Shown one piece after another: positions 1 through 12,486 of a DNA stretch of 64,000 nucleotides. The number at the start of each line of letters is the position of its first letter. Position 1 is the stretch's first letter. A model generated the notes under the pieces. That model had not been told where the DNA came from. It ran no database searches and saw only the letters and a program-made list of their open reading frames with translations. This DNA is from Mercurialis annua. Its lineage: Eukaryota > Streptophyta > Magnoliopsida > Malpighiales > Euphorbiaceae. The position numbers and the translations under genes were made by a program. Where the stretch lies: positions 18,491,001 through 18,555,000 of the forward strand of contig NC_065573.1 of the NCBI RefSeq assembly GCF_937616625.2, written 5' to 3'.

Positions 1-262
1 TCTTAAGAGTATAAATTTTTAATAAAATAATTTGATTAAACTAAATAATAATTCAATTATTTATTAATTTTGCATAAATAAAGAAAATGCAATATATATT
101 TCTAGAAAATATATAAAATTACATTTTGTAATTAAAAATAATGTATTCTATTAAAATTAAAATTTAATTTTGATTTTAATTAGAAAAATAATTAAGCAAT
201 CCACATCTAAAATTATGATAAAATATTTTTATGTTAATTTTTTGGAAGTGTTCATTTAAGAT
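1..262. other. AT-rich intergenic flank
   Basis: Very AT-rich sequence left of the first retrotransposon. I see no open frame, repeat or RNA gene in it. Confidence 0.6.
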
Positions 263-267
263 GTTAG

Positions 268-896
268 TGATGGATACCGAATCCTATTGTAAATATAATG
301 GAGCCGAGTCACAGGAGATCCACTCTCAGAAGATATCGGACTCCCCCTGAAGATCCGAAGATATGGAAGAGACGCCGAATCCCTTAAGATTCGGTGATAT
401 GCTAATAAAGACCGAATCCTTAGAGATTCGGAGATATGTTAATAAAGACTGAATCCCACATGATCCGCCCAAAGCGCGCTAGGTCCGGGATTCGGGTAAT
501 TGACTAAAAATGGAAGTATTGTCCTATTCGGAAAACACTATATATAGAAGGATAAGCTCTACTTTAGGAAGATAGGACTATTTAGGAAGACGTTCCTAAA
601 TAGGACTCTTATCAGATTAAGGTAGATCACGACAAATCAGGAGAATCCCTACAATATCGCCGAATCGCTGCAAAGTAGGATTCACCTGCCTAATACAACT
701 CTACAAGGTATATTCGACTACTATAAAAGGAGCACGAGGTATGCCTAGAATCACAATTACATTCATATACACAAAACGCTGCTCAAAGCTCTAAACTGAC
801 TTTAGCATCGGAGAGTTGATCGGACAACCACCGTCCGGTTAGCTTCTACCCTGTTTTGCAGGTCTTACTCACCGGTTCAGAAGGCAGACTCCATCA
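268..896 (+). repeat. 5' LTR of the Tat-like element
   Basis: 629 bp, bounded by the inverted termini TGATGG and CCATCA and matched by the copy at 6575-7206. It contains a TATA box near its 3' third and is followed directly by a primer binding site. Confidence 0.92.
722..730 (+). promoter_or_regulatory. TATA box in 5' LTR
   Basis: TATAAAAGG, conserved in the other LTR at 7032-7040. A second, weaker TATATATAG lies near 538. Inferred to drive the sense gag transcript, with initiation expected about 30 bp downstream. Confidence 0.6.
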
Positions 897-898
897 AT

Positions 899-916
899 TG
901 GCGCCGTCTGTGGGAA
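899..916 (+). other. Primer binding site
   Basis: TGGCGCCGTCTGTGGGAA begins two bases after the 5' LTR. It starts with the TGG complementary to a tRNA CCA end. Primer sites beginning TGGCGCC are typical of plant gypsy elements; I did not assign the exact tRNA. Confidence 0.75.
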
Positions 917-1020
917 AAGCTTAACTAAACTTCAAAAAGAAGGAACTTTTCTGAACTCAAAAATAAATTTCATTGAAGAAGATCACTTCTGAAAGAGTAA
1001 ACCTGAAAGACAAACAACCA

Positions 1021-3435
1021 ATGGACCCAAAAAACACTCCGGAGATAATCAACGTGACGGAAGACGGGCTTCACAACTCCGGGGAAAAAAGCAATACCGG
1101 AGGGCCCTCTTTTTCAACACCTCAATACCAAACTAATCCGATGAGGGGAAGCAACCCGATTGCTTTCAATCTGGGCACTGAAGAACAACAAGCACCAAGC
1201 GTAGCAGCACAAGATTCATACAACGAAATGCTAAAAAAGGTACTAGAATCAGTACAGGCAAATCTAGACAGATTGGCCAGCGAAGCCAAAAGAACGAACG
1301 ACAGGCACGAAGAAACCATGAAAATCCTAAGGGAAAATTTCAGCCCTACAGCTCCTAGAAGAAGAGGAAGAACAGAAAACGCAAACCCAAGCCGACGAGA
1401 GACAAGAGCAGAAAACAATAAGAGCAAAGAACCTCGAACCAGAGGGAATGGAGAAAGAAACGAAGCAAGAAACCAGCGAGAAAATAGAACCAGCGACGAG
1501 GAAAGTCCGAACAGAGACAAATCTAACGAGTAATCACCAGAGACACCCAGAAACGAGCACAACCAGGAGGACGCCCAGAGTGGTTTGAATTCAAAAAGAG
1601 ACGAACGGAGGGAGAAGGAAAAAGAAGACGCCCCGCCAAAGAGCAAGCGACAAGAAAGAGATGCAGGGAAAGAGCAAACTAAGAAAAAACACCAAGAAGG
1701 AGAGGGCGAATCGTCAGAAACACCCCAAAAAAGCAAAGCCATATATGTGGTGGAAGAAGATTTGGAAGAGAAGATCGCCAAAGCACTCAAAAAACTAAAA
1801 TCTGAAGAATTGGATATAGACGATCTCAGGTTGAAAGGATCACCCCTCTCGCCCGAGATCATGGAGGAAACCATCCCACACAGCATGAAGCTACCAATCC
1901 TGCCAACTTTCAATGGGGAAGGAGACCCCCGAGACCATACTTCTAGATTCACAGCGACCATGGGGCTACTCAGCGTATCAGACGCCATTCTCTGCAGGGT
2001 TTTCCCTACCACACTCACGGGCACGGCCCAGAGATGGTATAACAAATTAAAACCAGGCTCGATCAAAAGCGTCGCTTCGCTTTCAACATAGTTCCTTAAC
2101 AGATATCTCACAAACATCCCGGCAAAAACCACTACTAGCATCCTAAGATCCTGCATCCAAGAAGAAGGAGAAACCCTACGAAGCTACATCGAACGATTCA
2201 ACAAGCAAGCTATGAAGATTGACAACCTGAACGTCGACATGGCGACAGAAGCATTGCGAGAAGGGACGCGATTCGGAAAACTGGTAGACAAGCTACTAGT
2301 CAATAAGCCCACGACTTTCTCGAACTTAATGGGCATAGCCCAGAAATACTTCGAGTTAGACGAAGGGCGAAGGGCGATCCGTGGAAAGGAAGCAAAAGGA
2401 AAAGAGTCAAAAGAGAGATCCAGAGAAAAGACCAAGTCCAAACCTGATGACAGGAGAGGAAGGCCAGAGGAAAACAGACGATTCGCCCCCCAGACAAGAT
2501 ATGAATCGAGATATGATCCCAGAGATGACGAGAACAACTTCACTCCGCTAAACACCAGCCGAACTAATGTCCTCATGTGGATCAAAGAAAATATCAAAAA
2601 CGTGGTATGGCCACCAAAGATGAAAGCAGAGGTAAGAGACACCAGAAAATACTGCAAATTTCACGACGATTACGGACATGAAACGGATAGCTGCAGAGAC
2701 TTAAAGGTCGAGATCGAAAGGATGATCGACACAGGCGAGCTGAGGAAATTTGTGGCCCGAAAAGAGAAGAGCAACGACAAAGGAGAAAAAAGAAGCAGAG
2801 AAGACAAGCCAAAAGAGAAAGAAGACGAGCGCCCATCCAAAATACTGGGAACCATTCACATGATTAATGGAGGAGGACATAGCAGCTCCACGATCAGGAG
2901 AAAGCAGAGGAAAGAAGTGATGAACATAAGAGAAACTCACATGCCACCGGTGATCTTTGATGTAGAAGACTATGAATACGTCAAAGCGCCCCACAACGAT
3001 GCTTTAGTAGTAACTACTATCATTGAAAATTGGAACATGGAGCGAATCCTAATCGACGAAGGAAGCGCGGTAAACCTCATGACAAACGCAGCATACAAAA
3101 TGCTTGGAGGAACGGCGTCAAGGCTACGCCGAGTCCCAATTCCGCTATCAGGACTCGGTGGCCCCTCCATCACTCCACTGGGAGCAGTCACCTTGGAAGT
3201 AATAATCGGCCCAGAAAGAGAAATAAACAAGAAAGTCATGTCACTGTTTAACATAGTGGACATGGAATTAACATACAATGTCATCCTAGGAAGACCTTTC
3301 CTCCATGATTCGGCGGCAGTAACTAGCATAAGAGCGTTGGCAATGAAAATACCAACCGAAAAGGGAGTAGTGACGCTGAGAGGAGACCAAGGAATAGCCA
3401 AGAAGTGCTATGACGAGTCAGTAGTGGATCTCTAA
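1021..3435 (+). pseudogene. Tat-like gag-protease frame with two stops
   Basis: One frame runs from ATG 1021 to 3435 but is broken by TAA at 1531-1533 and TAG at 2089-2091. The N-terminal third is highly charged (Arg/Glu/Lys/Asn). The retrotransposon gag core follows at about 1890-2330, with the typical motifs LPTFNGEGDPRDH and TAQRWYNKL. A Cys/His motif CKFHDDYGHETDSC lies near 2650. A retropepsin-like domain lies near 3020-3310, with the active-site segment LIDEGSAVNL and the downstream signature VILGRPFL. The protease motif is D-E-G-S rather than D-[ST]-G-[SA]; this may be a family variant or a mutation. The TAG could come from CAG by C-to-T change, as expected for methylated DNA. Gag would form the capsid and the protease would cut it; this copy cannot make the full product without readthrough. 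Confidence 0.85.
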
Positions 3436-4115
3436 GAAAACAAGACCGAAAAGAAGGAAGAATAGGAACGGAAAACGACCCATCATCGGTAACGACTTTA
3501 TGTCTTACCAGATGGCGTCAAATCTATCTTTAATATTTTGTATGCCATCTTTTTATCAATAAAAGTTCAATTTTCCTACTATCTGATTAGCCAGACGAAC
3601 CAATAAAGAAATAATTCAAGAACAGCCACATATGATTAAATCAAAGATGAAAGAAGAAAAAATAAGTTAAAGATCAAACTCAAGAAAGGCAAAATCACCA
3701 AACAAGGCGAATCAACACGAAAAGGCTAATAGCCAAGAAAATGAGTTTAAATTAACTCAAGGCAAAATCGCCAAACTAGGCAAATCGCCACAAAAGGCGG
3801 ATAGCCAAGAAAAACGAGTTTAAATTAACTCAGAAAAGGCAAATCGCCAAAAAAGAGTTTAGATTAACTCAAAACACAAAAGATAAAGAGTTTAGATTAA
3901 CTCGAAATAAAAACAAAAAGAGTTTAGATTAACTCTATAAAAAGCAACGCCAAGAACAGGGTTTAGAATAACCCTCGAGGCAAGACAAGTACATAAACAA
4001 AAAATTGATATAAGGCGAAAGCGCACTTTCGAAGAAACACGAAGAAAATATATTCATAAATTGCGAATTACAAAAAACAAAATTCGTACATTAACAAATA
4101 CAATCAAAAGAAAAA
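3436..4115 (+). other. Non-coding spacer between gag-pro and antisense ORF
   Basis: This is where pol would be expected in an autonomous element. It holds a short palindrome array (3743-3974) and GGC/GCC mini-palindromes, then AT-rich sequence leading to the 3' end of the antisense ORF. No pol remnant was seen. Confidence 0.7.
3743..3974 (+). repeat. Array of six palindromic 16-mers
   Basis: Six copies of a GAGTT-TARATT-AACTC palindrome start at 3743, 3816, 3855, 3888, 3920 and 3959, with spacings of 73, 39, 33, 32 and 39 bp. The last copy reads GGGTT-TAGAAT-AACCC: both arms have changed so that pairing is kept. Between the first copies lie smaller GGC...GCC palindromes. Retand-type Tat elements are known to carry tandem repeats in this part; the function is unknown. 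Confidence 0.8.
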
Positions 4116-6019
4116 CTATTGGACACGGTCCTTAGATATCTTAACAAGAAGGTCACGAGCAATGGCCTGGGGATCCAACCCATTAACTCCAGAGAGATCA
4201 ATATCAGGATTCTGCTCCAAAAGTTTCCTCCCAATCGCAAGGCGATACTCCCTTATCAAAGCAGAATAAAAAGCTTTCGTATCCAGTAAACGGATGTGAA
4301 GACCTTCAACCTCCGACCTTAGCTTATCCCTCTCCCCACCAACAAGGGAATTGATTCGAATAAGCTCCTCAATCTCTTGAGTCAAGTCATCGGTTTTATT
4401 CTCGATCACTTTAACTTGGCGATCGTTAATCGCATCCTGCGCCTTAAGTTGCGCCAAAAGGGAATCATGCTCTTCCAAAGATGCCTTCAATTTTGCCCTT
4501 TCAGACTCGGAAGTCGCCAAAAGAGAAGATAAACGCTCGACCTCCTCCTCGGCACACTGTCGGCGGTCGTTCAATACCAGAACAGATTGAAGAGCCTACA
4601 AACACCAAAAACAGATAAGGAAACAACAGAATAAAAAAAAATATTATATTCAAGAAAGAAAACACTTACAGAGAAACCATGAAAACAAGCCAGATCGGAA
4701 AGCTCCTGACCTGGCCTAGCACAAAACCACGTGACATCATCAGGAATCGCCAAAGTTCGGATATATTCCGCTAGCACTCCAGGATTCAGCAAACTAGCGG
4801 GATCCTGACCTTCGACCCACTGCACCAAATCTGGAGCAGAAGAAGAGCTTCCAGGAAAACTCTCCCTCGATGGAGAACCATCGCCAACTCGACGTCTTTT
4901 CCTAGATGGAGAACCCAGGTCTCGACCCAAAATCTCTCCCGAATCAGCAACAACCAGACCATCTGAATTCACACCCCCAACTCCCCCCGAGACGGTAAAT
5001 GATGCTAGAGGGGGAAGTAGCGATGGAACCGCCTCGTCACCTACTGGATCAGCCAAGTCATCATCATCATCATCTACAACAATAACCTCATCACCCGCAG
5101 GCAACGCTATCTCGACGGGAGCGATGAGAATATCAGCAGGGGCCACATCCACATCAACGTCGCCAGGAATAATGTTGGCGATATGAGCGTCAGGACCATC
5201 CATCGGAACGTCCAAATCTACTTGAAACCCGGAAAGGAAATCGTCAGAAGAAGAAGACATCCTACAAAAGAAACATCAAAAAGAACTTAAGCAAATTAAT
5301 ATACCTTGAATAAAAGAGTAGCAAAGATCCGCCAAGCCTCGAGGAGGATCCTCCAAAGGAAACCATCGACGCCGAAGATGACTATTAACCAAGACATCTA
5401 GAACGGGACGCGATATAGCACCACAAAAAGATATGTCGAAAGCAAGTTTTGACTCGGATAAACTTAAAGGAGACGGACAACTCTGAACTTGGTGAGAAGA
5501 AAAACCATCCGAAAAATGAAGAAAAGCAAATTTATTGTAAACAATAAAGAAACGCCTTCGCCAGCGACTGGTTAGGCAAGGAAGATAAATACGAGATCGC
5601 CCTTCTCTGCCAAGGGCAAAAACGAAGCAACCATCGCACTTCCTAAAGTCTACGAAATGATACAACACGTTGAGAGAAGGGGCACAACCCCGAAGTCTAC
5701 ACGCCTCCGAAAAGGCGAGCACTACTTTAATCGTACCGGGATAAAGTTGTCCCAGAGCAACCTTTAAATCCCTGCACACTTCTACTAAAAATGAGTCTAA
5801 AGGAAACCTAAGACCAGCAGCAAATTGCTCTTCGAAGAGAACCGCCCTACAAGAAGAACCTGGAGAATCGGAAGCAGCCATATCGGCACCGGGTAATATT
5901 ACCCTATAATCGAAAGGAAAGCTATACTTAAAATAGATATCTAAGACTTCACTCCTACGAAGCTTTGATCTGGTAAAAGCCATAGCAGCGCATGCATCTT
6001 CCACTCGACTAAGAGGCAT
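4116..6019 (-). CDS. Antisense ORF with putative gypsy-type transposon domain, intron-containing
   Basis: Read on the minus strand in three blocks: 6019-5276, 5260-4670 and 4595-4116. The first block begins MPLSRVEDAC and carries a region with FPLDSFLVEVCRDLKVALGQ, LYPGTIKVVLAFSEACRL and W-R-R-R-F-F, resembling the plant 'putative gypsy type transposon' domain (Pfam Transposase_28). The second block has a Ser/Asp-rich segment with six consecutive Asp and a basic KRRR patch. The third is rich in Glu, Lys and Leu and looks coiled-coil, ending at 4116. A 74-bp intron (4669-4596) joins the last two blocks in frame. The 5276-5261 gap looks like a second short intron (GTATAT...TTTTGTAG), but as read its splicing is one base out of frame, so this copy may carry an indel or use another start. 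Antisense ORFs of this type are known in Tat elements; their role is not established. Confidence 0.65.
4596..4669 (-). other. Intron in the antisense ORF
   Basis: On the minus strand the donor is CT|GTAAGT and the acceptor is TTTGTAG|GCT. The interior is T-rich. Removing these 74 bases joins ...HGFS to ALQSVLV... in one open frame, which is good evidence for a real phase-0 intron. It can survive in a retrotransposon because it is not recognised on the sense genomic RNA. Confidence 0.7.
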
Positions 6020-6230
6020 CCTAGAAAAGGAAATCACAAATATAAATACAAAATAAAGATCAAACAAGAAATATATTGAAGAACACATTGAAGAACACAT
6101 CGAAGAACACCAAGTACAGAAAAGGAATTTCCAGAACGATGATCATGAAGAACATATACAAGGAAGAAAACCACATTAACATCCAAGTAACAAAAGGGAA
6201 CATACCTGAAAATCTGGACAAAACAAGTCA
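6020..6230 (-). promoter_or_regulatory. Possible 5' leader with intron for the antisense transcript
   Basis: The antisense start codon (6019) is preceded by TTTTCTAG|G, a good splice acceptor, and further upstream on the minus strand TTTTCAG|GTATGTTCC (about 6203) looks like a donor. This suggests an untranslated first exon. Inference from splice-like sequence only. Confidence 0.35.
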
Positions 6231-6550
6231 CGAAGAACCAAATAATCAGACAAAGAACGAAGAGGAAATAGTTGCAAGAAATAAGAACAAATTCGAAAAG
6301 CAAGTGAGAGGGAAAAGAAGAAATGCAAAGAGATTAAATACGAAGAGTTTTGAATAAATCATTAATCGTTAAATCACTAAATGTCGACACGTGGCAACGC
6401 AGAATCTTACAAAAGAAGAAACGTCATCCACAAACATATGAAACGACTCGCCCGGAATACAAAGCGACTCGCCCGTATAAGGGAACTCAGCTCCAAAAGA
6501 GCTAAAATCCACTAAGGCATAAATGCCAAACTACTTCAGCTCACTTGCGC

Positions 6551-6570
6551 GGGGGGGGGGGGGGGGGGGG
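6551..6570 (+). other. G20 tract at the polypurine-tract position
   Basis: An uninterrupted run of 20 G lies four bases before the 3' LTR, where the polypurine tract that primes plus-strand synthesis must be. Such a pure G run is unusual; the length may be unstable or affected by assembly. Confidence 0.7.
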
Positions 6571-6574
6571 CTAA

Positions 6575-7206
6575 TGATGGATACCGAATCCTATTGTAAA
6601 TATAATGGAGCCGAGTCACAGGAGATCCACTCTCAGAAGATACCGGACTCCCCCTGAAGATCCGAAGATATGGAAGAGACGCCGAATCCCTTAAGATTCG
6701 GTGATATGCTAATAAAGACCGAATCCTTAGAGATTCAGAGATATGTTAATAAAGACCGAGTCCCACATGATCCGCCCAAAGCGCGCTAGGTCCGGGATTC
6801 GAGTAATCGACTAAGAATGGAAGTATTGTCCTATTCGGACACAAACACTATATATGGAAGGATAAGCTCTACTTTAGGAAGATAAGACTATTTAGGAAGA
6901 CGTTCCTAAATAGGACTCTTATCAGATTAAGGTAGATCACGACAAATCAGGAGAATTCCTACAATATCGCCGAATCCCTGCAAAGTAGGATTCACCTGCC
7001 TAATAGAACTCTACTAGGTATATTCGACTACTATAAAAGGAGCACGAGGTATGCCTAGAATCACAATTACATTCATATACACAAAACGCTGCTCAAAGCT
7101 CTAAACTGACTTTAGCATCGGAGAGTTGATCGGACAACCACCGTCCGGTTAGCTTCTACCCTGTTTTGCAGGTCTTACTCACCGGTTCAGAAGGCAGACT
7201 CCATCA
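6575..7206 (+). repeat. 3' LTR of the Tat-like element
   Basis: 632 bp, TGATGG...CCATCA, about 98% identical by eye to 268-896, with a small indel near 6837-6845. It is followed immediately by the GTTAG target duplication. TATA box at 7032-7040. Confidence 0.92.
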
Positions 7207-7211
7207 GTTAG

Positions 7212-7765
7212 ATTAATAGTAAAACTATTTTGGTTCTTATCAACATGGAACTTTTAGTCACAACAATATTTGAAGAATTAATTTCAACATTAACAATAGA
7301 ACCATTAATTTCTTTCTAGTGATGCGCTCCATGTGGGGTCTTGTTGGCAAGTATATTTCAAAAATTTGTACGCCTGACAAGTGAATCCACCATATAATAA
7401 CAATTACATGTTTATTATTGTCATATTACCGCCATTATTTTGAATGAATGCATGAAGTAATGCATGAGAAGGTAGCACGCATGTATAAATAGAAAGGAAA
7501 ATAATTGTGTGCAATAGAAACATAATAAGTAAAATATACTATAAGGATAAAATAGGAAGGAAAAATATAAAAAGGTAGACATGATTTTTTTTAAGAAATT
7601 GAGGGAATTTTGCAAAAAATAAAAAGCTGGGTGATTATCACAAACTTTTTAGATTTTGGATGTTTTGGTGTAATTTTCTCGATAATTTTTGTCTTATTTC
7701 AACGTTGGACCATAAACTCGGTCTTTTTTAAGAGATGAATAAGAGTACATTCATAAAAGTCGTAT
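7212..7765. other. Intergenic, nothing recognised
   Basis: AT-rich sequence. Short open stretches here have no recognisable motif and I treat them as chance. Confidence 0.5.
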
Positions 7766-7774
7766 TACAATATT

Positions 7775-8084
7775 GGAATAACTCATTTTCAGGTTCTTAA
7801 ACTATATCTGTTTTATTTATCTGGTCCTTAAACTATTTTTCCTTAAACAATTTTTTATCTTTATCTGATCTTTCAATTAAGCGAAACGCATTTTTAAGTC
7901 CCTGACGACGTTGTTTCGTTATTTTTGAAAATGCAAATTGATATCCTAAACGGCGTTGTTTTTGGCAGTTAAAGATTGAAAAATGGGGTTTTACTAAACT
8001 GAAGGACCAGATAAGAACAAAAATAGTTTAAGGATCAGATAAATAAAACAGGTATAGTTTAAATATCTAGAAATAAGTTTTTCC
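7775..8084. mobile_element. Mutator-type MITE (310 bp)
   Basis: Long imperfect inverted repeats begin GGAATAACTCATTTTC on the left and GGAAAAACTTATTTC on the complement of the right end. They carry mirrored 'cttaaactat' and 'ttatctggtcctt' blocks. The 9-bp direct repeat TACAATATT at 7766-7774 and 8085-8093 is the size expected for Mutator-like elements. No coding capacity. Confidence 0.8.
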
Positions 8085-8093
8085 TACAATATT

Positions 8094-9006
8094 TAACATA
8101 TGAACTTCTTATAACATATCCAATAATTAATTATAAAACTATTGAGAACACTACTAAAATAATCTAGAATAGTTAAATCAAATCACAAATTTTACAAAAA
8201 TGTCATATAAGATCACAACAATGCATAATTTAGTTGAAAAATGAAAACTGCTTAACAATTACTACAACCATCATTCTACAACCATCATTCGATTAGACTG
8301 TTGCGGTGCTTGATCCATTATAACTATACATCCATCAAAGCATCAATTTCAAGAATTTTTGATCAAATCGTAAATTTTTTGATATAAAAACCAAAAATAA
8401 TTTCTAAAATATTGAATTGAACCAATAATCTTTCACACGTAAATTAAAATACTTTGATTAAGTTAAAACTCTTCAACAAGCAATAAAAACGAACAAAATA
8501 AAAATAAAAAACTCCATTATTAAATTTTTTATTCAAATTAAATAGAAAGATATGTAAATACTTTACGTGTACAAATGTAAAGGGTTGTGGAGAAGGTGAT
8601 TTTCTAACTAAAACGGTGAGAATCACACCCTTCAAGCTATAAGAATAGTGTTTGTAGCCCGCACAGGTTTTATGTAATTGTTTAAGTTTTAGCCATATGA
8701 GTATTTTGGTTGAGATTTCAAACTCTATTTGCGCCCTTTTTAATAAATAGTGTGGTTGAGACTGGATTTTGGCCATTATAGCAAGAATTGCTAGATATAC
8801 AGGCTTGAGTACCTTTATATTTTAGAGTTTAACAGTCATTTTGAGATTCGGTTCGGAAGAGTGAATCCTAGTAAAAAGAATAGTGTTTACGTGAAGAGTT
8901 GGGTATTTGATTGAACCTGCTTAATTCAAATTAAAGATTATTTTCTTAAAAATAGGGATATTTAATTTCCAATTGTTATGTAACATAATCTTGACTTTTA
9001 TTTATT
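8094..9006. other. Intergenic, nothing recognised
   Basis: AT-rich. A minus-strand open stretch at 8444-8776 has no recognisable motif and is not called as a gene. Confidence 0.5.
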
Positions 9007-9008
9007 TA

Positions 9009-9268
9009 CTCCCTCCGTCCCGTTTAAGAAGTCCCATATTCTATTTTGGGATGTCCCATTTAAAAAGTCCCATTACTATTTTTAGAGTATTTTTCTATTG
9101 AATACCCCATTTTACCCTTATTTTAGTTATCTTAAAAGAGTTCTATGAAAAATTCCACTATCATTAATAGGGGCAAAACATGAAAAAACATGAAAAGACA
9201 AGGATAATTAATATTTTCTTAATCTGTGTGTAAAGTCAAATGGGACATCTAAAGTGGGACGGAGGGAG
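9009..9268. mobile_element. Stowaway MITE (260 bp)
   Basis: The termini are CTCCCTCCGTCCC and GGGACGGAGGGAG, the classic plant Stowaway (Tc1/mariner) inverted repeat, with TA duplicated at 9007-9008 and 9269-9270. Internally it is AT-rich and non-coding. Confidence 0.92.
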
Positions 9269-9516
9269 TATTTATTTTAGAGCAAAGGATTGACTTTTAG
9301 TTGAAATTTAGGCAATCAGTCCAATGGAGTAGTTGGCTAGCTTATTTGTCTGGCAGGCTTTGGAAAACATGCCACAAAAGAAACCACTCATTAAGACTTG
9401 CACCATTTTCTGACATATTTTAATCTCCCAATAAGGTCTCCTCTTCTCCACTCGAGCCATAATTATTTGCGGAACACCTCACCCACTTTCAAAATGTTTA
9501 AATACTAAATTTAAGC

Positions 9517-9518
<2 letters not shown>

Positions 9519-9596
<78 letters not shown>
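9519..9596. repeat. (AT)n microsatellite
   Basis: About 39 uninterrupted AT units, directly abutting the open frame that starts at 9598. Confidence 0.95.
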
Positions 9597-10820
<1,224 letters not shown>

Positions 10821-10822
10821 TA

Positions 10823-11103
10823 CTTCTTTCGTCCCAAATTTATAGACTCTATTTCAAGTTTTTTTGTTCGAAATTATAGACATTAGATATTTGTTTTACT
10901 AAGTAATCGTCTTATATGCCTCATTAATTATAAAAATTATTTTAGAAAAACAACAAAACTTACAAATAGACAAAAATTACCACTATATTAAATGAGGATG
11001 AACATGATATTTTTTTCATGTATTAATTTTTTTTATCTTGAGAATTTAAATTTCTTAATACCCATGTATGTCCTAAACTGCCTAACAATTTGGGCAGAAG
11101 GAG
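10823..11103. mobile_element. Diverged Stowaway-like MITE (281 bp)
   Basis: The left end CTTCTTTCGTCCCAAAT and right end ATTTGGGCAGAAGGAG are inverted and resemble the Stowaway terminus with several changes. TA is duplicated at 10821-10822 and 11104-11105. Confidence 0.7.
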
Positions 11104-11140
11104 TATAATGTTATGGAGAAAACTAAACTTATTTTTTTTA

Positions 11141-11410
11141 GAAAAAGGTGTAAAAATGACCTTAATATATAGCTCACGTCTTTTATAAGTACCTAATGTA
11201 TTTTAAATTTCAAAAATGACCCTAACGTTTTGAAAACGCATAAAAACATAAAAATTGGATTTCGTTAGACGAAAATGTTAATGAGTTGAGCTTGTTGTGT
11301 CTTTTTGATGCGTTTTCATGATACTATGGTCATTTTGAGATCCGAAATACATGAGGTGCTTATAAAAAAACGCGGATTATACATTAAGATTATTTTTGTT
11401 CCTATTAACC
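11141..11410. mobile_element. MITE with ~100-bp inverted repeats
   Basis: The left block (gtaaaaatgaccttaata ... ttttataagtacctaatgta ... aaaatgacc) recurs in reverse complement on the right, with the two arms meeting around 11250-11300. Ends are approximate and I could not fix a target duplication. Confidence 0.6.
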
Positions 11411-12098
11411 TTTTTTTTTTAAGTTCACAGCATTATCTTTATCCTATCATTTTATCAAAGCCTGATTGAAATTATCAAATCTTTTAAATTTTTTTGCTTA
11501 TAGCTCAATTTTTTTAAAAATTATTAATTTTGAATATATTTCAACCGTAGTCAATTACACATACTTATTAAAAAATTTAATTTTTTATTTATAATTAAAT
11601 TTAACATTGTTTCAGTCAAAAAATACTTCTCAAAATTAGGCCGCAATTAATGGAATTAAAAACTTTAGTCAAAAATAAAAAATAAAAAATAAAACAGAAA
11701 AGTTAATATAATTAAAATATATTTATTAAATTAAATTACATCAGTAATTTTAAAATAATTAGACCACATATTAAAAAAGACAGAGATAAATAAATATTTT
11801 AAAATAATTAAACCTTCTATCAAATAATTTTAGTAAATGCATTGAATAATTTTAAATAATTTATAGACAGGGCTGGACATAAAGCATAATTTAATATCAT
11901 ATCATTTTCTCACAATTTAACCGATTGTTTATTTGAAAATTTAAAAATTAAATTAAAACAAAGAAATTTATTTGATTTGATCAAACAGCATGACTATTAT
12001 ATATTGGACCTTTTAACAAATCAACCATATCAAAGTGATTTAGGAGTCATTGTTATACTAATAACCAGACTACAAAAATGGTGGTTATTTTTTGTCAA
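11411..12098. other. Intergenic, nothing recognised
   Basis: Extremely AT-rich with many A and T runs; no coding or structured signal. Confidence 0.5.
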
Positions 12099-12108
12099 TT
12101 TTTTAAAA

Positions 12109-12486
12109 GTTTAATCACCAAAAAAACCCTCACCTTTTAGCCCCTTTTTAGTTGCACCCTGACGTTACAATTTTGTCAGTTGCACCCTAATTCGCACTTT
12201 TGGGTTTCAATTTCACCCTCAAAATCAAATTGGACTTTTTTCACTCGGAAAAAATTCATAAAAACCCTTATAAAATATAAAGTACTCGTTTGAACTCTTT
12301 TCCACATAAAAAATTAAAAATGGATGATTTATTTTAACTTTTTTTAAATAAAAAAGAGATTAATTTAGTATTTGAGGGTGGAATTGAAAACCAAAGGTGC
12401 AAATTTGGGTGCAACTGACAAAATTGCAACGTCAGGGTGTATTTGAAAAGGCGCTAAAAGGTGGGGTTTTTTTTTGGTGATTAAGC
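12109..12486. mobile_element. Foldback MITE (378 bp), probably Mutator-type
   Basis: Left arm GTTTAATCACCAAAAAAACC, continuing through 'caccttttag' and 'gttgcaccctgacgtt', is repeated in inverted order on the right, ending GGTGATTAAGC. A T/A-rich direct repeat (TTTTTTAAAA) flanks both ends; because it is low complexity it only weakly supports the 9-10-bp duplication. Confidence 0.72.

Larger units (their letters stand above)
268..7206 (+). mobile_element. Non-autonomous Tat-like Ty3/gypsy LTR retrotransposon
   Basis: A complete insertion. The LTRs begin TGATGG and end CCATCA, and the 5-bp target duplication GTTAG is perfect at 263-267 and 7207-7211. The order is 5' LTR, primer binding site, gag-protease frame, short tandem palindromes, an antisense ORF, a polypurine tract and 3' LTR. 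No reverse transcriptase, RNase H or integrase motif is visible in any frame, so mobility would need enzymes from another element. The gag and protease style, the TGGCGCC-type primer site, the 3' tandem repeats and the antisense ORF with a putative gypsy-type transposon domain all fit the plant Tat lineage (Ogre/Retand relatives). The LTRs differ at roughly a dozen positions by eye, so the insertion is fairly young but not new. Confidence 0.88.

Noticed and set aside
1122..2156. Long minus-strand open frame (344 codons) opposite gag
   Set aside because: It mirrors the purine-rich gag coding strand, is Ser/Phe/Leu-rich with no domain, and is fully explained as a shadow of gag.
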